64,000 nucleotides of DNA, taken from NCBI GenBank assembly GCA_028564925.1, contig CM053030.1, forward strand, positions 4,945,604 through 5,009,603, written 5' to 3'. This document shows positions 54,146 to 64,000 of the stretch, piece after piece. The notes beneath the pieces were generated by a model. It made no database searches. It was not told the origin of the DNA and saw only the letters and a program-made list of their open reading frames with translations. Position 1 is the stretch's first letter, and each line of letters opens with the position of its first letter. A program made the position numbers and the translations under genes. The stretch comes from Lithobates sylvaticus. Its lineage: Eukaryota; Chordata; Amphibia; Anura; Ranidae.

Positions 54146-57100
54146 CCGCTACATTATATACACACAGACTGCCCCCCGTACATTATATACACAGAAGCAG
54201 ACTGTCCCCCCCCCCGTACATTATATACAGACTGTCCCCCCCGTACATTATATACAGACTGTCCCCCCCGTACATTATATACAGACTGTCCCCCCCGTAC
54301 ATTATATACACACACAGACTGCCCCCCGTACATTATATACACACAGACTGTCCCCCCGTACATTATATACAGACTGCCCCCCCCGTACATTATATACAGA
54401 CTGCCCCCCCCGTACATTATATACAGACTGTCCCCCCCGTACATTATATACAGACTGTCCCCCCGTACATTATATACACAGAAGCAGACTGTCCCCCCGT
54501 ACATTATATACAGACTGTCCCCCCCGTACATTATATACACAGAAGCAGACTGTCCCCCCGTACATTATATACACAGAAGCAGACTGTCCCCCCCGTACAT
54601 TATATACACAGAAGCAGACTGTCCCCCCCGTACATTATATACAGACTGTCCCCCCGTACATTATATACACAGAAGCAGACTGTCCCCCCGTACATTATAT
54701 ACACAGAAGCAGACTGTCCCCCCCCGTACATTATATACACAGAAGCAGACTGTCCCCCCCCCGTACATTATATACACAGAAGCAGACTGTCCCCCCCCCC
54801 CGTACATTATATACACAGAAGCAGACTGTCCCCCCCCGTACATTATATACACAGAAGCAGACTGTCCCCCCGTACATTATATACACAGAAGCAGACTGTC
54901 CCCCCCGTACATTATATACAGACTGTCCCCCCCGTACATTATATACACAGAAGCAGACTGTCCCCCCGTACATTATATACACAGAAGCAGACTGTCCCCC
55001 CCGTACATTATATACACAGAAGCAGACTGTCCCCCCCCGTACATTATATACAGACTGTCCCCCCCCCCGTACATTATATACACAGAAGCAGACTGTCCCC
55101 CCCGTACATTATATACACAGAAGCAGACTGTCCCCCCCCCGTACATTATATACACAGAAGCAGACTGTCCCCCCCCGTACATTATATACACAGAAGCAGA
55201 CTGTCCCCCCCCCCCCCCGTACATTATATACACAGAAGCAGACTGTCCCCCCCCCCGTACATTATATACACAGAAGCAGACTGTCCCCCCCCCGTACATT
55301 ATATACACAGAAGCAGACTGTCCCCCCCCCCGTACATTATATACACAGAAGCAGACTGTCCCCCCCCCCGTACATTATATACACAGAAGCAGACTGTCCC
55401 CCCCCCGTACATTATATACACAGAAGCAGACTGTCCCCCCCCCGTACATTATATACACAGAAGCAGACTGTCCCCCCCCGTACATTATACACACAGAAGC
55501 AGACTGTCCCCCCCCCGTACATTATATACACAGAAGCAGACTGTCCCCCCCCCCGTACATTATACACACAGAAGCAGACTGTCCCCCCCCCCCGTACATT
55601 ATATACACACAGAAGCAGACTGTCCCCCCCCCCCCCCGTACATTATATACACAGAAGCAGACTGTCCCCCCCCCCCGTACATTATATACACAGAAGCAGA
55701 CTGTCCCCCCCCCCCCCCGTACATTATATACACAGAAGCAGACTGTCCCCCCCCCCCGTACATTATATACACAGAAGCAGACTGTCCCCCCCCCCGTACA
55801 TTATATACACAGAAGCAGACTGTCCCCCCCCCCCCCCCCACCCCCCCTCCCCCCCAGAAGCCCCCCCCCCCCCCCTCTCCTCCCCCCTCCCCCCCCCCCC
55901 CCCCCCCCTCCCCCCCCCCCCCCCGTACATTATATACACAGAAGCAGACTGTCCCCCCCCCCCGTACATTATATACACAGAAGCAGACTGTCCCCCCCCC
56001 CCCGTACATTATATACACAGAAGCAGACTGTCCCCCCCCCCCCGTACATTATATACACAGAAGCAGACTGTCCCCCCCCCCCCCCGTACATTATATACAC
56101 AGAAGCAGACTGTCCCCCCCCCGTACATTATATACACAGAAGCAGACTGTCCCCCCCCCCCCCGTACATTATATACACAGAAGCAGACTGTCCCCCCCCC
56201 CCCGTACATTATATACACAGAAGCAGACTGTCCCCCCCCCCCGTACATTATATACACAGAAGCAGACTGTCCCCCCCCCCCGTACATTATATACACAGAA
56301 GCAGACTGTCCCCCCCCGTACATTATATACACACAGAAGCAGACTGTCCCCCCGTACATTATATACACACAGAAGCAGACTGTCCCCCCGTACATTATAT
56401 ACACAGAAGCAGACTGTCCCCCCGTACATTATATACACAGAAGCAGACTGTCCCCCCCGTACATTATATACACAGAAGCAGACTGTCCCCCCCCGTACAT
56501 TATATACACAGAAGCAGACTGTCCCCCCCGTACATTATATACACAGAAGCAGACTGTCCCCCCCGTACATTATATACACAGAAGCAGACTGTCCCCCCCC
56601 GTACATTATATACACAGAAGCAGACTGTCCCCCCGTACATTATATACACAGAAGCAGACTGTCCCCCCCGTACATTATATACACAGAAGCAGACTGTCCC
56701 CCCGTACATTATATACACAGAAGCAGACTGTCCCCCCGTACATTATATACACAGAAGCAGACTGTCCCCCCTACATTATATACAGACTGCCCCCCCCCCC
56801 GTACATTATGTACACAGAAGCAGACTGTCCCCCCCGTACATTATATACACAGAAGCAAACTGTCCCCCCCCCCCCGTACATTATACACAGACTGTCCCCC
56901 CCTACATTATATACAGACACAGACTGTCCCCCCCTACATTATATACAGACACAGACTGCCCCCCCCCTACATTATATACAGACTGTCCCCCCCGTACATT
57001 ATGTACACAGAAGCAGACTGTCCCCCCCGCACATTATATAAACAGAAGCAGACTGTCCCCCCCCCCCGTACATTATACACAGACTGTCCCCCCCTACATT

Positions 57101-57385
57101 ATACACAGACTGCCCCCCCTACATTATATACAGACTGTCCCCCCCTACATTATATACACAGAAGCAGACTGTCCCCCCATACATTTATACACAGACTGCC
57201 CCCCCCCTACATTATATACAGACTGTCCCCCCCGTACATTATGTACACAGAAGCAGACTGTCCCCCCCCGTACATTATATACACAGAAGCAAACTGTCCC
57301 CCCCGTACATTATATACAGACTGTCCCCCCACATTATATACAGACTGTCCCCCCACATTATATACAGACTGTCCCATATACATTA
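54146..57385. repeat. Poly-C minisatellite, TACATTATATACACAGAAGC subfamily
   Basis: Units of TACATTATATACACAGAAGC plus AGACTGT and a C run, with a shorter TACATTATATACAGACTGT version, roughly 95 units. C runs reach 15 or more. 55816-55924 is an almost pure C/T tract of about 110 bp. The right edge after 56760 is more degenerate. Confidence 0.97.
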
Positions 57386-58040
57386 CGGTCAGTAGGGGGG
57401 GCTCTACTCTCCACACATAGAGATGTATACAAGGAATATACCAACTGTATAGAGAAGTCAGGAGGAGCGATACACACATTATATATACACACACACACAC
57501 AGGGAGGTATACATTATATATACACATACACAGGGGGTGGAGGGGGGTATACATTATATATACACAGGGGGTGGAGGGGGGTATATATATATATATATAC
57601 AAACACACACACACACATAGGAGGGAGGGGGTATACATTATATATACACATAGGAGGAGGGGGTATACATTATATATACACATAGGAGGGGGGGTATACA
57701 TTATATATACACATAGGAGGAGGGGGTATACATTATATATACACATAGGAGGGGGGAGGGGGGGTGAAGTCTCCTGTACAGATGATATAGGAGGAGATCT
57801 CTCTGTATACATTATATATACACTGATCATATATCTGTATACAGCCTCTCCCCTCCACACACTGTATATAGAGATAAGGGGATATATATATATACACAGA
57901 TGGGGGGGAGGGGGGTGTATATATCTCATGTATACATATAACGGGTCGTGTATATGATGATGATGATGATGGAGGAGGAGGAGGGGGGGGAGGGGAGGTC
58001 CCTGCGCTCTCCTCACACAGGGCGGGCTCTCCTCTCCTCA
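57386..58040. repeat. TA/CA-rich repeats near exon 1
   Basis: Tandem TATACATTATATATACACAT with AGGAGGAGGGGG units at about 57476-57770, a (CA)n at 57488-57502, (TA)n runs and a GATGAT/GGAGGA stretch at 57955-57985. It forms the 3' neighbour of exon 1 within intron 1. Confidence 0.9.
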
Positions 58041-58144
58041 CCACACAGAGGAGGAGGACGGGGTCTCCCCCCTCCCGGTCCTCTCTCTCCGGGGTCCGGT
58101 TCTCTCCCCTCCTCCCCCTCTCTCTCCCGGTCTCCCGGTCATAC

Positions 58145-58180
58145 CTGAGGAAGGTTCTCCAGCAGCAGCGGCCGCTCCAT
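58145..58180 (-). CDS. KRAB-gene exon 1 coding part (start codon)
   Basis: The minus-strand ATG at 58178-58180 begins MERPLLLENLPQ, ending at a consensus donor CCTCAG|GTATGA. The exon leaves in phase 0, exactly as KRAB-A exon 2 (13692-13812) requires, giving LENLPQ-VTFDDAA across the join. A short leader peptide before KRAB-A is common in KRAB genes. The assignment rests on frame, donor and promoter context, since the intron is 44.3 kb and no transcript is available. Upstream 5' UTR runs from 58181; the cap site is not visible. Another exon within the intron is possible. Confidence 0.68.
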
Positions 58181-58660
58181 CCTCCTCCTCCTCCGTCCCG
58201 CTCACCGAATCCTCACCGACACTGTGGGAGGGGCCAGATCTCAGGGGGAGGAGCCCGGTGAGGCGAGGAGAGGGGGGAGAGAGGGAGAAAAAAGGCGGAG
58301 AAAGCAACTCGCGTGTGATTGGACGGATCCCGGAGGAGGAGCTAAACCCCGCGCTGGAAATCGGGAGCGGACCGGCCATTGGTTGCTTCCGCCAGGAGGA
58401 GTCAGGGGGCGGAGACAGCGCGCGAGAAAATCTTTTCACGCACGATTGGTGGAGAGGAGAAGGCGGGATCTGAAGATAATGATGGGAACTAAGGAGAAAG
58501 GGAGGGGGATGGGGAGCTCTGCTGTGATTGAGCGAGATTAGAGGAGGAGCTTCGTCTACGAATCACATTCCGCGAGAGGAGGGGCTGCAAATTCCCGGAT
58601 GGGGGGAGGGGAGACCCGTCACCCTGGAAACAATGCAATTTTCTCTGTTGTCACGTGACC
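58181..58660 (-). promoter_or_regulatory. CpG- and CCAAT-rich promoter of the KRAB gene
   Basis: Upstream of exon 1 on the minus strand there are three CCAAT boxes (ATTGG on the plus strand at 58318-58322, 58378-58382 and 58445-58449) spaced about 60-67 bp, a GGGGGCGGAG GC box at about 58395, and a CACGTG E-box at 58652-58657. The stretch is CpG-rich compared with its neighbours. No TATA box is seen. This is typical of a broadly active vertebrate promoter. NF-Y and Sp1 use is inferred. Confidence 0.65.
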
Positions 58661-58663
58661 CGA

Positions 58664-61402
58664 AATATCAACAGAGATCAATTATCTCCATGAGATCAGA
58701 CAGAGAGATCAATAATATACAGAGAAATCAATAATCTCCACCATATACATAGAGATCAATCATCTCTATAATATACAGAGAGATCAATAATCTCCATCAT
58801 ATACAGAGATATCAATAATATACAAAGAGATCAATAATATGCAGAGAGCTCAATAATCTACATAGAGATCAATCATCTCCATCATATACAGAGAGATCAA
58901 TAATCTCCATCATATACATAGAGATCAATAATATACAGAGAGATCAATCATCTCCATCATATACATAGAGATCAATAATATACAGAGAGATCAATAATCT
59001 CCATCATATACATAGAGATCAATAATCTCCATCATATACATAGAGATCAATAATCTCCATCATATACAGAGAGATCAATAATCTCCATCATATACATAGA
59101 GATCAATAATCTCCATCATATACAGAGAGATCAATAATCTCCATCATATACATAGAGATCAATAATATACAGAGAGATCAATCATCTCCATCATATACAT
59201 AGAGATCAATAATCTCCATCATATACATAGAGATCAATAATCTCCATCATATACATAGAGATCAATAATCTCCATCATATACAGAGAGATCAATAATCTC
59301 CGTCATATACAGAGAGATCAATAATATACAGAGAGATCAATAATCTCTGTCATATAAATAGAGATCAATAATATATAGAGAGATCAATAATCTCCATCAT
59401 ATACATAGAGATCAATAATATACAGAGAGATCAATAATCTCCATCATATACATAGAGATCAATAATCTCCATCATATACATAGAGATCAATAATATACAT
59501 AGAGATCAATAATCTCCATCATATACATAGAGATCAATAATCTCCATCATATACATAGAGATCAATTATCTCCATCATATACAGAGAGATCAATAATCTC
59601 CATCATATACATAGAGATCAATAATCTCCATCATATACAGAGAGATCAATAATATACAGAGAGATCAATAATCTCCATCATATACATAGAGATCAATAAT
59701 CTCCATCATATACAGAGAGATCAATAATCTCCATCATATACAGAGAGATCAATAATCTCCATCATATACATAGAGATCAATAATCTCCATCATATACAGA
59801 GAGATCAATAATCTCCATCATATACAGAGAGATCAATAATCTCCATCATATACAGAGAGATCAATAATCTCCATCATATACATAGAGATCAATAATATAC
59901 ATAGAGATCAATAATCTCCATCATATACATAGAGATCAATAATCTCCATCATATACATAGAGATCAATAATCTCCATCATATACATAGAGATCAATAATC
60001 TCCATCATATACAGAGAGATCAATAATCTCCATCATATACAGAGAGATCAATAATCTCCATCATATACAGAGAGATCAATAATATACATAGAGATCAATA
60101 ATCTCCATCATATACATAGAGATCAATAATCTCCATCATATACAGAGAGATCAATAATATACAGAGAGATCAATAATCTCCATCATATACATAGAGATCA
60201 ATAATCTCCATCATATACAGAGAGATCAATAATCTCCATCATATACAGAGAGATCAATAATCTCCATCATATACATAGAGATCAATAATCTCCATCATAT
60301 ACAGAGAGATCAATAATCTCCATCATATACATAGAGATCAATAATATACATAGAGATCAATAATCTCCATCATATACATAGAGATCAATAATCTCCATCA
60401 TATACATAGAGATCAATAATCTCCATCATATACATAGAGATCAATAATCTCCATCATATACAGAGAGATCAATAATCTCCATCATATACAGAGAGATCAA
60501 TAATCTCCATCATATACAGAGAGATCAATAATCTCCATCATATACATAGAGATCAATAATCTCCATCATATACATAGAGATCAATAATCTCCATCATATA
60601 CAGAGAGATCAATAATCTCCATCATATACATAGAGATCAATAATCTCCATCATATACATAGAGATCAATAATCTCCATCATATACATAGAGATCAATAAT
60701 CTCCATCATATACATAGAGATCAATAATCTCCATCATATACATATAGATCAATAATCTCCATCATATACATAGAGATCAATAATATACATAGAGATCAAT
60801 AATCTCCATCATATACATAGAGATCAATAATCTCCATCATATACATAGAGATCAATAATCTCCATCATATACATAGAGATCAATAATCTCCATCATATAC
60901 AGAGAGATCAATAATCTCCATCATATACAGAGAGATCAATAATCTCCATCATATACAGAGAGATCAATAATCTCCATCATATACATAGAGATCAATAATC
61001 TCCATCATATACATAGAGATCAATAATCTCCATCATATACAGAGAGATCAATAATCTCCATCATATACATAGAGATCAATAATCTCCATCATATACAGAG
61101 AGATCAATAATCTCCATCATATACATAGAGATCAATAATCTCCATCATATACATAGAGATCAATAATCTCCATCATATACAGAGAGATCAATAATCTCCA
61201 TCATATACAGAGAGATCAATAATATACAGAGAGATCAATAATCTCCATCATATACATAGAGATCAATAATCTCCATCATATACATAGAGATCAATAATCT
61301 CCATCATATACATAGAGATCAATAATCTCCATCATATACAGAGAGATCAATAATATACAGAGAGATCAATCATCTCCATCATATACATAGAGATCAATAA
61401 TC
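58664..61402. repeat. 28-bp minisatellite with a 19-bp short form
   Basis: About 100 units of AGAGATCAATAATCTCCATC plus ATATACAT or ATATACAG. A 19-bp variant lacking CTCCATCAT (AGAGATCAATAATATACAT) is scattered through it. Higher-order repeats are evident, since the order of CAT and CAG endings recurs. It starts within 10 bp of the E-box, immediately upstream of the promoter. Confidence 0.97.
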
Positions 61403-61453
61403 TCAGGACCCCTCTATCAGAAACAATGTTGTCAGGAAGACCTGAGTTTTTCT

Positions 61454-62411
61454 TTAACCCCTACAATACCGGCACTTTCGCCCCCTTCCTTCCCAGACCA
61501 ATTTTCAGCTTTCAGCGCTCTCGCACTTATAATGACAATTGCGCGGTCATGCAATGCTGTACCCAAATGAAATTTTTATCATTTTGTTCGCACAAATAGA
61601 GCTTTAGTTTGGTGGTATTTATTCACGACTCCGTTTTTTTTTTTTTTTGCGATATAAGCGAAAAAATTGCGGAAATTTAGAAAAAAAACAATATTTTCTC
61701 CTTTCTTTTTTAAAAGAAATCCAATAAAATCAAATTTTGTCATAAATTTAAGCCAAAATGTATTCTGCAACATGTTTTTAGTAAAAAAAATTCCGTTAAG
61801 TGTATAATAATTGGTTCGGGTGATCACGGACATATGTACACAAATGATCATGTACAGATGTGTGCAGGTGATCACGGACATATGTGTGCAGATAATCATT
61901 GGCACATGTTTTTTTACTGGGACATATGTGGGAGACATGTGTTTTTATTATTTGGGGACATGTGTTTTTAGTTGGGGACATGTGTTTTTATTATTTGGGG
62001 ACATGTGTTTTTAGTTGGGGACATGTGTTTTTACTGGTGATCAGTGAGTAAAAAAACAGCTAATACTCACCGATCACCAGCCGGCTGCAGCGATCCGCTC
62101 TCCTCTCCTCACTGACGACTTCCGTATGAGGAGAGGAGAGCCGATTGCCTAGCAACCGGCTGTTTGCTTACATCACATGACGGCCGTGATTGGACACGGC
62201 CGTCATGTGATCAGGAGAGCCAATCACAGAGCCCTCCTGCCGATCCGAGATGCGCCGTGTCCGGGTGACATGAGCGCATCGGGATCGCGCCGCTGCGCGG
62301 GCAAGCACGCGCGATCCCCCTACTTCTGAAGGACGTTCGGGAACATCCAATCAGAAGTAGACGGCTCCCACCCGGCCGTTTATATACAGTGGCCGGGTGG
62401 GAAGTAGTTAA
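61454..62411 (-). mobile_element. TTAA-flanked short DNA transposon, copy D, diverged
   Basis: TTAACCCCTACAATACCGGC to GGTGGGAAGTAGTTAA with TTAA at both ends. Internal GACAATTGCGCGGTC and AAATAGAGCTTTAGTTTGGT match copy C in order and orientation. A local tandem repeat (GGGGACATGTGTTTTTAGTT) lies at about 61918-62036. Non-coding. More diverged than A, B and C. Confidence 0.78.
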
Positions 62412-62445
62412 TAAAGATATTTACCGTATCCGCAGCGGAAGGCGT

Positions 62446-64000
62446 GCCTATCACAGTGTAATGTCTCAGGCAGTGTGTAATGTCTCAGGCAGTGTGTAAT
62501 GTCTCAGGCAGTGTGTAATGTCTCAGGCAGTGTGTAATGTCTCAGGCAGTGTGTAAGGTCTCAGGCAGTGTGTAATGTCTCAGGCAGTGTGTAAGGTCTC
62601 AGGCAGTGTGTAAGGTCTCAGGCAGTGTGTAAGGTCTCAGGCAGTGTGTAAGGTCTCACGCAGTGTGTAATGTCTCAGGCAGTGTGTAATGTCTCAGGCA
62701 GTGTGTAATGTCTCAGGCAGTGTGTAATGTCTCAGGCAGTGTGTAATGTCCCAGGCAGTGTGTAATGTCCCAGGCAGTGTGTAATGTCTCAGGCAGTGTG
62801 TAAGGTCTCAGGCAGTGTGTAATGTCTCAGGCAGTGTGTAAGGTCTCAGGCAGTGTGTAATGTCTCAGGCAGTGTGTAATGTCTCTGGCAGTGTGTAATG
62901 TCTCGGGCAGTGTGTAAGGTCTCAGGCAGTGTGTAATGTCTCAGGCAGTGTGTAATGTCTCAGGCAGTGTGTAAGGTCTCAGGCAGTGTGTAAGGTCTCA
63001 CGCAGTGTGTAATGTCTCAGGCAGTGTGTAATGTCTCAGGCAGTGTGTAATGTCTCAGGCAGTGTGTAATGTCTCAGGCAGTGTGTAATGTCCCAGGCAG
63101 TGTGTAATGTCCCAGGCAGTGTGTAATGTCTCAGGCAGTGTGTAAGGTCTCAGGCAGTGTGTAATGTCTCAGGCAGTGTGTAATGTCTCAGGCAGTGTGT
63201 AAGGTCTCAGGCAGTGTGTAATGTCTCAGGCAGTGTGTAAGGTCTCAGGCAGTGTGTAAGGTCTCAGGCAGTGTGTAAGGTCTCAGGCAGTGTGTAAGGT
63301 CTCAGGCAGTGTGTAATGTCTCAGGCAGTGTGTAATGTCTCAGGCAGTGTGTAATGTCTCAGGCAGTGTGTAATGTCCCAGGCAGTGTGTAATGTCCCAG
63401 GCAGTGTGTAATGTCTCAGGCAGTGTGTAAGGTCTCAGGCAGTGTGTAATGTCTCAGGCAGTGTGTAATGTCTCTGGCAGTGTGTAATGTCTCAGGCAGT
63501 GTGTAATGTCTCTGGCAGTGTGTAAGGTCTCAGGCAGTGTGTAATGTCTCAGGCAGTGTGTAATGTCTCAGCAGTGTGTAAGGTCTCAGGCAGTGTGTAA
63601 GGTCTCAGGCAGTGTGTAATGTCTCAGGCAGTGTGTAATGTCCCAGGCAGTGTGTAATGTCTCAGGCAGTGTGTAAGGTCTCAGGCAGTGTGTAATGTCT
63701 CAGGCAGTGTGTAAGGTCTCAGGCAGTGTGTAATGTCTCAGGCAGTGTGTAATGTCTCTGGCAGTGTGTAATGTCTCGGGCAGTGTGTAAGGTCTCAGGC
63801 AGTGTGTAAGGTCTCACGCAGTGTGTAATGTCTCAGGCAGTGTGTAATGTCTCAGGCAGTGTGTAAGGTCTCAGGCAGTGTGTAATGTCTCAGGCAGTGT
63901 GTAATGTCTCTGGCAGTGTGTAATGTCTCAGGCAGTGTGTAATGTCTCTGGCAGTGTGTAAGGTCTCAGGCAGTGTGTAATGTCTCAGGCAGTGTGTAAT
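62446..64000. repeat. 19-bp minisatellite running off the right edge
   Basis: About 82 units of TGTCTCAGGCAGTGTGTAA. Variants AAGG, TCCCAGG, TCTCTGG and TCTCACG recur in order. TCTCACG marks lie at 62656, 62998 and about 63814, the first two 342 bp (18 units) apart. One unit near 63567 lacks one base. Confidence 0.97.

Noticed and set aside
52631-57685. Open frames of up to 1684 codons, Pro/Tyr/His/Thr-rich
   Set aside because: They run through the poly-C minisatellite. The frame hops with C-run length, equivalent frames exist in parallel, and there is no domain, splice signal or start context.
62446-64000. CRISPR-like regular array (also 58664-61402 and 24384-26070)
   Set aside because: Units are contiguous with no unique spacers, no leader and no cas genes, and the context is vertebrate. 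These are minisatellites.
1-64000. tRNA or rRNA genes
   Set aside because: No cloverleaf with A and B boxes and no rRNA core sequence was recognised on reading. A tRNAscan run would be decisive.

Overview
The window is vertebrate nuclear DNA, most likely from a frog. The case for an anuran, perhaps a ranid, is inference: a divergent KRAB-box gene, several families of TTAA-flanked short DNA transposons, Tc1, hAT and DIRS elements, and very heavy minisatellite content. No bacterial-type operon, rRNA, tRNA or CRISPR array is visible.

The only host gene I can support lies on the minus strand and runs through almost the whole window. A CpG- and CCAAT-rich promoter lies at about 58.18-58.66 kb. 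A 12-codon first exon (58145-58180) ends in a GT donor in phase 0. It fits a KRAB-A exon at 13692-13812, a KRAB-B exon at 12572-12685, and a 160-codon exon rich in Cys, Pro, Gly and Tyr at 6714-7193. Splice phases agree at every junction. The 3' part, where zinc fingers would be expected, lies beyond the left edge. Intron 1 is about 44.3 kb and is built almost wholly of mobile elements and tandem arrays. The fourth exon has a second, partial copy at 4333-4884, set between blocks of one minisatellite and carrying a 30-bp in-frame deletion.

Layout, left to right. 1-0.97 kb: Tc1 fragment. 1.3-6.6 kb: 32/33-bp minisatellite, interrupted by a hAT element (itself holding a TTAA element) and by the duplicated exon. 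6.7-13.8 kb: exons 4, 3 and 2, with CA-rich arrays, a solo LTR and a 30-bp array in the introns. 14-21.5 kb: CCAAT-bearing, 27-bp, 34-bp and 30-bp arrays, low-copy DNA with a possible conserved element, and small transposons. 21.6-24.4 kb: TTAA element, retroviral-type LTR remnant, Tc1. 24.4-26.1 kb: 38-bp array with inverted units. 26.9-31.6 kb: TTAA element, then a hAT-like element swollen by a 41-bp CpG-rich array. 32.2-37.8 kb: a DIRS-type retroelement that looks whole. 38-47 kb: nested hAT, TTAA, Tc1 and Harbinger-like elements. 47.4-50.5 kb: arrays and a CR1/L2-type LINE end inside a TTAA element. 51-57.4 kb: poly-C minisatellite with an inverted block. 58.2 kb: exon 1 and promoter. 58.7-61.4 kb: 28-bp array. 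61.5-62.4 kb: TTAA element. 62.4-64 kb: 19-bp array running off the right edge.

Most long open frames in the window are products of tandem repeats whose unit is a multiple of three or lacks stop codons. They are not listed as genes. No clearly new multi-gene system was found. The best leads are the exon duplication, the Cys-rich KRAB-linked exon, arrays carrying CCAAT boxes, hammerhead-like ribozyme cores, a 68-bp-arm hairpin, and inverted blocks inside minisatellites.
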